NCBI GenBank assembly: GCA_937990725.1
Contig: CALKQS010000003.1
Span: 1-25,869 of the forward strand
Direction: 5' to 3'
Length of the DNA: 25,869 bases
Source: an uncultured Candidatus Saccharibacteria bacterium
Lineage (GTDB): Bacteria; Patescibacteriota; Saccharimonadia; Saccharimonadales; Saccharimonadaceae
The first letter of the stretch is position 1; every line of letters begins with the position of its first letter. The notes beneath the pieces were generated by a model. That model was not told where the DNA came from. It saw only the letters and a list, made by a program, of their open reading frames with translations, and made no database searches. The position numbers and the translations under genes are program-made. Below, in pieces: positions 1-6,694 of this stretch.

Positions 1-5
1 CGGTA

Positions 6-941
6 ATGGCGGTTGCGGCAGGTGTTTTATGGCCGTCGTCGGTTCTGGCGGCAGGGATTGGCAGTCGCCCGGCGAATCCTGATCCGAACAACCCGCGGAC
101 GCAGTCGATTTTTATTTATCAATTGAATCGCGGCGCGAGTAAATCTGATCAGCTGACAATTACTAATGGTTCGACCGAGCAAGCGAATATCGAGGTGTAT
201 GCCGTCGATGGCACGGTCACGGCGACTGGCGATATGACGTGCAAGCAGCAGGTCGAGGAAAAGAAAGATGCTGGCAATTGGGTAAAACTAGCAAAAAGCG
301 AGGTGGCATTGGCACCTGGCACATCGACAAACGTTGACTTTGCAGTTACCGTGCCTGATAAGGCTGACGTCGGCGAGCATAACGCCTGTTTGGTGATCCA
401 GCGCAAAGCCGATCCAGCCGCTGCTAAGAAAGGCGGTATCCAGCTGCAAACGCGCCAAGCGGTGCGTATGGCGATTACTATCCCTGGCAATATTCACCGT
501 GATGTGACAGTTGATAAATTCGCCGTCGATAATAACGGCAAGCAACTATATAATGTTGCTATCAAAAATTCTGGCAACGTTTCGGCTGATGTTGATGTCA
601 AGTTGGTGGTCAGAGATATGTTGGGTAACGTTGTTTATCAAAACGGCGGCGAGTATGCAGCAATTGCCGAGCAAATCCGCCAGTTCCGCTACGAGAGTAA
701 TTTGCAGCCGTTCTGGGGCGGCAAGTACCGCGCCGAACTTTCGATTGCGTATAATAAAAAGGCTGGCGAATGGGGTGTTAGTAAAAATTCGGCTGATTTA
801 ACGACGAAAAAGGTTGAACCAATAGAATTATTTTTCTGGCCGGCACCTGCTGCTTGGGCGATTATCATTGGAGCGATTGCCGTGGTTATTGCGGCGGTTT
901 GGCGGGGGATTGTCTTCGTGAAAAAGCGCCGGAAGCGATAA
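6..941 (+). CDS. Membrane-anchored surface protein, DUF916/COG1470-like (5' end possibly cut by window edge)
   Basis: The product is probably a secreted beta-sandwich protein held in the membrane by its C-terminus. Residues 1-17 look like the hydrophobic core and cleavage region of a signal peptide (ending VLAAG), but no positive n-region is present, so the true start probably lies upstream of the window. The body has Ig-like features of the DUF916/COG1470 group: an N-terminal strand ending LTITNGS, a 'LAPGTST..VDFAVTVPDKADVGEH' pattern and an 'AVRMAITIPG' strand. A second Ig-like half follows at about 175-260. One transmembrane helix lies at about 280-300, followed by the cytoplasmic tail KKRRKR. 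The role is unknown; DUF916 proteins of other bacteria bind cell-wall components. The next gene encodes a membrane envelope-stress-like protein, so the pair may concern the cell surface. The family assignment is moderate. Confidence 0.65.
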   Translation: MAVAAGVLWPSSVLAAGIGSRPANPDPNNPRTQSIFIYQLNRGASKSDQLTITNGSTEQANIEVYAVDGTVTATGDMTCKQQVEEKKDAGNWVKLAKSEVALAPGTSTNVDFAVTVPDKADVGEHNACLVIQRKADPAAAKKGGIQLQTRQAVRMAITIPGNIHRDVTVDKFAVDNNGKQLYNVAIKNSGNVSADVDVKLVVRDMLGNVVYQNGGEYAAIAEQIRQFRYESNLQPFWGGKYRAELSIAYNKKAGEWGVSKNSADLTTKKVEPIELFFWPAPAAWAIIIGAIAVVIAAVWRGIVFVKKRRKR

Positions 942-964
942 TTTACTAGCTGCGATTGATATGT

Positions 965-970
965 CATAAT
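965..970 (+). promoter_or_regulatory. Promoter -10 of the LiaF-like gene
   Basis: CATAAT is preceded by TGT (extended -10). A TTTACT at 942-947 lies 17 nt upstream and fits a -35. The ATG at 979 is 8 nt after the box, so the transcript would start at or 1-2 nt before the start codon. A run of seven G just before the ATG could instead act as a ribosome site if transcription begins further upstream. Confidence 0.5.
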
Positions 971-978
971 GGGGGGGT

Positions 979-1662
979 ATGAAGAAAAATTTTCTCGTTA
1001 GAGCGTTCTTTGGTGTTACCATTGCGGCGTTCGGCGGGGTTCTGTTACTGAGGAATCTCGAGATTATCAAGTTTGATAACTGGCACGTATTTTGGGGAAC
1101 TGTTTGGGCGGTTGGTCTGATTTTGGCTGGTCTGATGACGATATTTAGCTCTCGCAGAGCCTCGCTGCGGGTGTGGGGATTACTGCTGATGACTATCGGT
1201 GTGTCCATTGGCTTGGGCGCTTACGGTGTAATTAATATTAGCGTTTGGAAGATATTTTGGCCGGTGATGTTGATTGCTATCGGCTTGATAGTAAGTGTCG
1301 GCTCAGGCGGCCACAAGCGATCTAAGAAATCGGTTGCTGATGATAGCGGTAATGAAAAAATTGCAATTTTTTACGGCGAAGAGTCGCGCGTGAAAGGTGA
1401 CTATACTGGCGGTTCAGCAACGGCGATATTTGGCGGCGTGGAGTTGGATTTGCGTCGGGCGAACATTAAGGATGGCGCGGTTATTGACATCTTTACGTTT
1501 TGCGGCGGCGTTAGTATCAGCTTGCCAGACGATGTGATTGTAAAAAACGAAGTTCGCGGCATTTTGGGCGGTAGCGAGTATAAAACAGTATCCAAATCTT
1601 CCGCTAAAAAGACAATTATACTGCGCGGCGAGTGCATTTTGGGTGGTTTGGAAGTAAAATAA
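979..1662 (+). CDS. LiaF-like membrane protein
   Basis: The 227-residue protein has four predicted transmembrane helices (about 8-25, 37-56, 65-85 and 91-108), a short basic linker (HKRSKK), and a soluble C-terminal domain from about 125 to the end. The C-terminal domain has repeating glycine-rich strands (FGGVELDL, CGGVSISLP, LGGSEY, LGGLEVK). This arrangement, with LiaI/DUF5668-like helices followed by a DUF2154-like right-handed beta structure, is that of the LiaF/VraT envelope-stress proteins. In Firmicutes LiaF restrains a two-component system that responds to cell-wall antibiotics; no kinase or regulator gene is seen here, so that role cannot be assumed. A strong terminator follows directly. 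Confidence 0.75.
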   Translation: MKKNFLVRAFFGVTIAAFGGVLLLRNLEIIKFDNWHVFWGTVWAVGLILAGLMTIFSSRRASLRVWGLLLMTIGVSIGLGAYGVINISVWKIFWPVMLIAIGLIVSVGSGGHKRSKKSVADDSGNEKIAIFYGEESRVKGDYTGGSATAIFGGVELDLRRANIKDGAVIDIFTFCGGVSISLPDDVIVKNEVRGILGGSEYKTVSKSSAKKTIILRGECILGGLEVK

Positions 1663-1686
1663 TTTAGTTTGGATTGGCTCGAGATA

Positions 1687-1733
1687 ACGCTATATCTGGT
1701 GTACCTAGGCTAGATATAGCGTATTTTAATTTT
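1687..1733 (+). terminator. Rho-independent terminator after the LiaF-like gene
   Basis: A perfect 11-bp inverted repeat, ACGCTATATCT (1687-1697) and AGATATAGCGT (1712-1722), encloses a 14-nt loop and is followed by the T-rich tail ATTTTAATTTT. It separates the LiaF-like gene from the T-box operon. Confidence 0.75.
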
Positions 1734-1737
1734 ATGT

Positions 1738-1983
1738 AGTAAAATGTGAGTAGGGCGTTTTCGCGTGTGCTGTCTGTTGTGGCGGCGCGGCGAAATGAGC
1801 GGCTATCAACCGCGAAGCCTGCGGGAAGAAATTGGCTTTTATCAGCTGATATTAGACCCCGCCGTGAGCTTGCGTAAATAGCATAAGAAAGAGCTAAAAG
1901 AATCACTTCTTTTGGAATCGAGATGGTACCGTCCGTTTGAAACACCTCCAGCGGATTCTCGAGTTCAAGAGAGGTGATTTTTT
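1738..1983 (+). promoter_or_regulatory. T-box riboswitch leader, probably isoleucine-specific
   Basis: The leader of the GNAT-ileS operon contains a textbook T-box core. The 7-nt bulge TGGTACC (1924-1930) is the UGGNACC that pairs with the 3' end of uncharged tRNA. It is flanked by antiterminator helix A1 (TCGAGA 1918-1923 with TCTCGA 1957-1962) and helix A2 (GTCCG 1931-1935 with CGGAT 1952-1956); the two 3' strands abut exactly. The competing terminator uses CACCTC (1943-1948) and GAGGTG (1971-1976) with T-run 1978-1983. Upstream, stem I can be drawn with base helix TAAAA 1740-1744/TTTTA 1837-1841 and upper helix GTAGG 1750-1754/CCTGC 1818-1822. The loop between them on the 3' side holds GAA followed by ATT (1831-1833), an Ile codon in the specifier position and followed by a purine. 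ATC at 1841-1843 is an alternative. Downstream ileS agrees with an isoleucine response. Uncharged tRNA-Ile would favour readthrough. Confidence 0.85.
1943..1983 (+). terminator. T-box-controlled terminator hairpin
   Basis: CACCTC (1943-1948) pairs with GAGGTG (1971-1976), with further pairing of TCTC and GAGA inside, followed by TTTTTT (1978-1983). It shares the TCTCGA strand with the antiterminator, so the two structures exclude each other. The GTG start of the first gene lies 17 nt past the T-run, after an AAGGA ribosome site. Confidence 0.75.
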
Positions 1984-2000
1984 GAAAGGAAATAATACTA

Positions 2001-2585
2001 GTGCCAGCTAGCAAACAAGAGTTGCTTAAAGATGCCAACGGCGAATGCTCGCTTAATCCTAATAAATATACGCCTGTTATTGAGGTAGTGTCGCCCGGCA
2101 GCAGCTCATTTACTTGCCTTAAAAAGGAGATGTATATCTCTGATGATTATGAGGCGGAACTGCGCGATCTAATTAAACAGAAAAAGGCGGTAGTGTTGGC
2201 AGTAGAGGCAGATGGACGCTATGTTGGCCGGGTGACTTTGCGGCATGACTGGGGCGATGAGACCTCTATCATTGAAAAGGATTTTCCAGGTTTGCCGCAA
2301 ATCAATGCGCTGGAGATTGATGAGGATTATCGGCGTCGGGGCTTGGCGACTATGCTTATCGCGGCGGCAGAAAATGAAGCCCGCCGCCAAGGTTTTTCTA
2401 TGATTGGACTAGGCGTTGAAATTTCAAATGAACCAGCGAAAAAACTATATGAAAAACTAGGTTACAGCTATCAGCAGGTAGGCGGTAGCGATACATATGA
2501 TTTTCTCTTCGGTAAGCCTAATCCGCAGGTATATAAGCTACGGTTAATGACAAAATCGTTGCTAACAGAGGCAAATCATGACTAA
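2001..2585 (+). CDS. GNAT-family N-acetyltransferase, first gene of the T-box operon
   Basis: The 194-residue protein starts at GTG 2001, 8 nt after AAGGA (1986-1990). The acetyl-CoA fold is seen from about residue 60: strand VVLAVEADGRYVGRVTLR, then NALEIDEDYRRRGLATMLIAAA with the pyrophosphate-binding RRRGLA loop (motif A), then IGLGVEISNEPAKKLYEKLGY (motif B, the typical C-terminal GNAT signature). The substrate is unknown. Its position behind an isoleucine-type T-box and upstream of ileS suggests expression under isoleucine or charging stress. Its stop codon overlaps the start of the broken inositol monophosphatase gene. Confidence 0.8.
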   Translation: MPASKQELLKDANGECSLNPNKYTPVIEVVSPGSSSFTCLKKEMYISDDYEAELRDLIKQKKAVVLAVEADGRYVGRVTLRHDWGDETSIIEKDFPGLPQINALEIDEDYRRRGLATMLIAAAENEARRQGFSMIGLGVEISNEPAKKLYEKLGYSYQQVGGSDTYDFLFGKPNPQVYKLRLMTKSLLTEANHD

Positions 2586-2753
2586 TCGGCAGCAAGAATG
2601 GCTGGATTTTGCGAAAAGCGTGGCGCTGGAGGCGGGCGATATTATGCGAAAATATTTTGGTAAGAAACCAGACTCTCATTTCAAAGCAAACAATACAATC
2701 GTGACTGTTGCGATGAGGAGATAGTAAAAGCGATGAGGAGATTAATAGAATGA
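2578..2753 (+). pseudogene. Remnant of an inositol monophosphatase-family gene
   Basis: An ATG at 2578 overlaps the GNAT stop and opens a 48-codon frame whose product begins like the N-terminus of inositol monophosphatases: 'VALEAGDIMRKYFG' and then 'HFKANNTIVT'. After TVA the frame is broken. Skipping one missing base near 2711 restores 'DEEIVKAMRRLIE', which is how the family continues, until TGA at 2751-2753. About 200 residues, including the whole metal-binding active site, are absent, so the gene is both frameshifted and truncated. The 13-mer GCGATGAGGAGAT occurs at 2710-2722 and 2730-2742. A 20-codon frame (2750-2812) follows with a possible AGGAG site but is probably debris. Confidence 0.7.
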
Positions 2754-2828
2754 TGAACAGGGAACAGGAAAGTTTGATTAATAATTTAAACAAAGCAGTG
2801 AATATAAGGTAAATAAGGAGAAAGTGTA

Positions 2829-5800
2829 ATGAAATTCAAACACGGAACACGCCGCCGAGCGGCAGAGTATGAAAAAGATTGGGTGCAGCGCTGGAAGGAT
2901 GATCAGACGTTTGAAAAGTCAGTGGCGCAGCGGTCGGCAGATAATGCCTACGTTTTTTATGACGGGCCGCCATTCATCACCGGTGTACCACATCACGGTA
3001 CGCTACTGAGCTCAATCGTTAAGGATGCGGTGCCGCGCTACTGGACGATGAAAGGCAAGCGTGTGGAGCGCCGCTGGGGTTGGGACTGTCATGGCCTGCC
3101 GGCAGAGAACTTCGTCGAAAAGCAGATGAATATTACCGACCGGCGGCAGATTGTGACGAGTAGTGACCAGCCGGCGCCGCTGGATAAAGACGGCAATCCT
3201 TTGCCGACCATTAGCCTGGAAAAATACATCACCAAGGCGCGCGAAAGTATGGTGGCCAATAGCGAGACGTGGCAGGGTGTGATTGACCGGATTGGTCGCT
3301 GGGTGGACTTTGCGGGCGCCTATCGCACCATGGACAAGGACTTTATGGAGTCGGTCTGGTGGGCCTTTAAGCAGCTGTATGAGGCTGGCAAAATCTACGA
3401 AGGCGAAAAGGTGCTGATGTACGACACCAAGTTTGCCACCCCTGTCAGCAAGGCCGAAGTGACGATGGATAACGACGCTTACCAGACGGTGACTGATCCG
3501 AGTGTGTATGTGAAGTTTAAGCTAAAAGATAGTAAGACGAGCCACAAAATAGTATTAAATGAGCACTCAAAAGTCTTGTTTGTGTGCAATGCAAATGTTG
3601 TCCGTTCGCAGATGGCGCAGGCTTTTTATAATCACTTCACCAAGACACAGAATGCCGATTCGGCTGGTGTTAATGCAGAGAAGTATTCTACCGATGAGAT
3701 ACCGACAGTTGCGGATTTTGATGCTCATCTCATTGCTAAGAATCTTGATCCACTGGCGGTTATTGACTTAATGCAAGAGAAAGGTATCGAAGTCGGAGCT
3801 AGCCAACGGACACAGTTGACGAAGGATATGCTGCGTGATTACGACCTAGTTGTCAATATCGCTAATCGTGACCAGACACCTGATTGGCTAAAGGGTGATA
3901 ACGTTGTTTGGTGGAAGATTGAGGACCCTCATGCCGAAAGTCGAAAGCTGGCAGAATTGGCGTGCGACGAAATCGAAAAGCGAGTTAAGAAGTTGATTAG
4001 CGGTGAAGTGGTTGATGATGATATCGAAGGTGATGAGGATGTCAATATCCTCGCCTGGACGACCACACCATGGACATTGCCAGCCAACCTGATGCTGGCG
4101 GTTAATCCAGATATGACATACTGCGAGGTGCTGGTGGATGGCGAAAAGCTGATCATCGCCGAGGAAGCCCTGGAGCGCACCCTGCAGGACGAAAAACATC
4201 AGCCGCTGGATTACAAAGTATTGCGGAAATTCCCCGGTAGCGAATTGGTTGGCAAAGCGTACCAGCCGCTGGATACGGGCTCGACTTGGCCAGAAAATGA
4301 CAAGATTCACACCATTTACTCGGCGGATTTCGTCTCGCACGAGTCGGGTACCGGTATTGTGCACATTGCGCCGGCCTATGGTGAGGACGACTTTGAGCTC
4401 GGTAAAGCCAATGATATCGCGCCTTTCCATGTGATTGATGACAACGGCTACTACACCGATACCAATTACAAAGGCCTGGAGGTATGGGAAAATAATAAAT
4501 TCATCGCCAAAGACCTGAAAGAAAAGGGCGTGGTGTGGAAGATTGAGTACATTCGTCACGAATACCCGTTCAACCCGCGTAGCAAACAGCGCATCATGTA
4601 CCGAGCTATTCCAAGCTGGTTCTTCGACATCCAGGGGCAGAAGCCGCTGATGCTGGAGCAGAACGAGCATATTAATTGGTTCCCGGCTCATCTGAAACAT
4701 GGTCGTTTTGCCAAAAATATCGAGCAGGCACCAGACTGGAACCTGAGCCGTGACCGCTTCTGGGCGACGGCTATGCCAGTGTGGAAGGGTGACCGCGGCA
4801 CGGTCAAGGTGGTTGGCTCGTATGCGGAGCTCAAGGAGCTGAGCGGCGTGGAGTTGGATGATTACCACCGCCCGTGGGTGGATGACATTACTTTTGAAAT
4901 CGACGGCGAAACATTTACCCGCATCGACAAGGTATTGGACTGCTGGTTCGAGAGCGGTAGCATGCCGTTTGCGCAGCTGCATTATCCGTTTGAAAACCAG
5001 GCCAAGTTTGAGCAGAATTATCCGGCGGACTTCATCGTTGAGTACATCGGCCAGGTGCGGGCGTGGTTCTACTATGTGCATGCTGTCAATGTTGCTTTGG
5101 CGGAAATTGGTGCCTTTGGTGAGGCAGGTGCGCAACACAAAAACGCCTACAGCAACGTCATTACCACTGGTGTGGTAGCGGGCAATGACGGCCGCAAGAT
5201 GAGTAAGTCACTCGGTAACTTTACCGACCCGAACGAGCTGATGGATAAGTTTAGTGCGGATAGTTTGCGCTTCCTCTTGCTGAGCAGCCCGCTACTCAAT
5301 GGCGAGGACTTCGCGCTGCACGATAAGGATGTGGGCGATGTGGCGCGCAAGCTGGCGATGATTTGGAATATGTATGACTTTTTCACCATGTACGCTGAAG
5401 TCGACGAGTTCACATTTCCGTACGATACGGCGTCTTCGGATGCGTTTCTCGTTCACCGTATCACCAATACGGCTCACTCCGATACTCCCGAATCCTTGTC
5501 TCGCACTGGAACTGAGAACTCGTTCCAGATCAGCGTTGATGTCACCAAGCTGACCAACCCGCTCGATATCTGGATCATCAGCCGCTTGCACGAGCTGGTG
5601 GCGGAGGTTGAGCGGCAGATGGATGCCTATAATATCCCTGATGCACTCAGCCCAATTTTGCCGTTCCTGGACGACGCCAGCAACTGGTACGTGCGCCGCA
5701 GCCGCCGCCGCTTCTGGAGGTCGTCGAAAGGGGCCACGGGCGCTGAGGACGATGGCGATAAGAACGATGCCTACCGCACGCTGCACTATGTGCTGGTGCG

Positions 5801-6473
5801 CCTGAGCTACATCTTGGCGCCGTTTACGCCGTTTTTGGCTGAGGAGTTGTATCATAATCTAACCGGTGATGACGAGTCGATCCACCTGAAGGATTGGCTG
5901 CCAGCGGGCGCGGTGGATGAGCAGATCATTGCTGAGATGAAAGCAGTACGTGATGTCATTAATGATGGTTTATCGCAGCGCGCATCCCAAGGTGTCAAAG
6001 TGCGTCAACCACTACTCAAGCTGTCGATGAACCAGACCGACTACCAGCAGCTTAAGCCGTATGAGGATGTCATTTGCGAAGAGCTGAACATTAAGTTCCT
6101 TGAGGAGTTAGGCGAAACACCAGATAAGCCAATACTTGATAATACCATCACCCCCGAACTCAAGCGCGAAGGCTTGATGCGTGAAGTTATTCGCCACGTG
6201 CAGAGTGCGCGCAAGAAAGCGGGGCTGCAGGTGGATGACCGGATTGTGCTGCACCTCGCGGTCGGGGCTGAGCCAGCCAGCCAGCCAGCGGCGCCGGGCC
6301 AGGTGCAACCAGCCGATGACGCAGCCGCGCAGCTGCGCCAGGCTCTCACCGAGCACGCCGACACAATCGCGAGCGAGACGCTCGCCACAATGCAGCAGCC
6401 AGGCGATGTACTCTACCAAACGACGGCTACGGTGGACGGCGCCGAGCTGCAGGTGAGCCTCGCCAAAGCATAG
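2829..6473 (+). CDS. ileS: Isoleucyl-tRNA synthetase with an inserted low-molecular-weight phosphatase domain
   Basis: This enzyme charges tRNA-Ile with isoleucine in the cytoplasm. Start ATG 2829 follows GGAG (2817-2820). At 1214 residues it is longer than the usual 900-1050. The class I HIGH motif is PHHGT (H55-T58) in the context PPFITGVPHHG, the Thermus/eukaryote-like IleS type; KMSKS is residues 790-794. The CP1 editing domain is recognised by WTTTPWTLPAN (about 410-420) and HIAPAYGEDDFELGK. The anticodon-binding domain runs from LTNPLDIWIISRLHEL onward. Between residues 234 (end of YVKFKLKD) and 406 (NILAWTTTP) about 170 residues are inserted, holding a full LMW-PTP/ArsC-like domain (listed separately). 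A second, about 40-residue insertion lies near 868-911. The C-terminus has a Pro/Ala/Gln-rich stretch near 1147-1165 and no zinc-binding cysteines. The gene is the last of the T-box operon. Confidence 0.97.
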   Translation: MKFKHGTRRRAAEYEKDWVQRWKDDQTFEKSVAQRSADNAYVFYDGPPFITGVPHHGTLLSSIVKDAVPRYWTMKGKRVERRWGWDCHGLPAENFVEKQMNITDRRQIVTSSDQPAPLDKDGNPLPTISLEKYITKARESMVANSETWQGVIDRIGRWVDFAGAYRTMDKDFMESVWWAFKQLYEAGKIYEGEKVLMYDTKFATPVSKAEVTMDNDAYQTVTDPSVYVKFKLKDSKTSHKIVLNEHSKVLFVCNANVVRSQMAQAFYNHFTKTQNADSAGVNAEKYSTDEIPTVADFDAHLIAKNLDPLAVIDLMQEKGIEVGASQRTQLTKDMLRDYDLVVNIANRDQTPDWLKGDNVVWWKIEDPHAESRKLAELACDEIEKRVKKLISGEVVDDDIEGDEDVNILAWTTTPWTLPANLMLAVNPDMTYCEVLVDGEKLIIAEEALERTLQDEKHQPLDYKVLRKFPGSELVGKAYQPLDTGSTWPENDKIHTIYSADFVSHESGTGIVHIAPAYGEDDFELGKANDIAPFHVIDDNGYYTDTNYKGLEVWENNKFIAKDLKEKGVVWKIEYIRHEYPFNPRSKQRIMYRAIPSWFFDIQGQKPLMLEQNEHINWFPAHLKHGRFAKNIEQAPDWNLSRDRFWATAMPVWKGDRGTVKVVGSYAELKELSGVELDDYHRPWVDDITFEIDGETFTRIDKVLDCWFESGSMPFAQLHYPFENQAKFEQNYPADFIVEYIGQVRAWFYYVHAVNVALAEIGAFGEAGAQHKNAYSNVITTGVVAGNDGRKMSKSLGNFTDPNELMDKFSADSLRFLLLSSPLLNGEDFALHDKDVGDVARKLAMIWNMYDFFTMYAEVDEFTFPYDTASSDAFLVHRITNTAHSDTPESLSRTGTENSFQISVDVTKLTNPLDIWIISRLHELVAEVERQMDAYNIPDALSPILPFLDDASNWYVRRSRRRFWRSSKGATGAEDDGDKNDAYRTLHYVLVRLSYILAPFTPFLAEELYHNLTGDDESIHLKDWLPAGAVDEQIIAEMKAVRDVINDGLSQRASQGVKVRQPLLKLSMNQTDYQQLKPYEDVICEELNIKFLEELGETPDKPILDNTITPELKREGLMREVIRHVQSARKKAGLQVDDRIVLHLAVGAEPASQPAAPGQVQPADDAAAQLRQALTEHADTIASETLATMQQPGDVLYQTTATVDGAELQVSLAKA
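3531..4043 (+). other. LMW protein tyrosine phosphatase/arsenate reductase-like domain inside IleS
   Basis: Residues about 235-405 of IleS. The P-loop reads VLFVCNANVVRSQMAQAF: C253-X5-R259-S260 matches the catalytic CX5R(S/T) of LMW-PTPs, and 'RSQMAQAF' is the usual helix after it. The late general-acid loop is also present as WWKIEDPHAES, with D366-P367. Between them is the normal alpha/beta pattern (SAGVNAEKYSTDEIPTVADF; KGIEVGASQRTQLTKDML; YDLVVNIANRDQTPDWL), so the domain is full length and keeps all the key residues. It interrupts the beta hairpin that enters the editing domain and ends in an acidic linker (VVDDDIEGDEDVN). The DNA here looks more AT-rich than the flanking ileS sequence, consistent with later acquisition. 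Substrate unknown. Confidence 0.85.
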
Positions 6474-6494
6474 GGCTACAAGGAATAACATGCT

Positions 6495-6536
6495 AAGCTC
6501 GAGTGGCGCATCAGTAGTGAGACGCCACTCGAGCTT
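6495..6536. repeat. Perfect 14-bp inverted repeat after ileS
   Basis: AAGCTCGAGTGGCG (6495-6508) and CGCCACTCGAGCTT (6523-6536) enclose a 14-nt loop. There is no T-run on either strand, so this is not a classical intrinsic terminator. It may act as an RNA 3'-end stabiliser or a tail-less terminator of the ileS operon. Confidence 0.6.
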
Positions 6537-6680
6537 GGTGGCTGGCAATATTTGAGTTTCTATAGCCATCCTCGCCCCTTGCGCTAGCACAGCGTCCTCA
6601 CTAAAAATGTTGAGAGACAGCTACGAAACAAGCAGAAAGTACGGAGCGACAATTGCTACAATGGGGCTATAAGCCTGCAC

Positions 6681-6686
6681 GATAAT
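6681..6686 (+). promoter_or_regulatory. Candidate -10 of the ABC exporter gene
   Basis: GATAAT lies 8 nt before ATG 6695, which would give a leaderless or nearly leaderless message. A second TGC-TACAAT box (6657-6662) lies further upstream and would give a leader of about 25 nt. Confidence 0.45.
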
Positions 6687-6694
6687 TGAATATC

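Noticed and set aside
2710..2742. Repeat GCGATGAGGAGAT as a mobile-element footprint
   Set aside because: The two copies are explained by the degraded IMPase coding sequence (DEEI... and AMRRL) and carry no inverted ends.
3888..5138. 416-codon open frame on the minus strand opposite ileS
   Set aside because: It is wholly antisense to a confidently identified gene. It has a Val/Arg/His-rich shadow composition and no domain.
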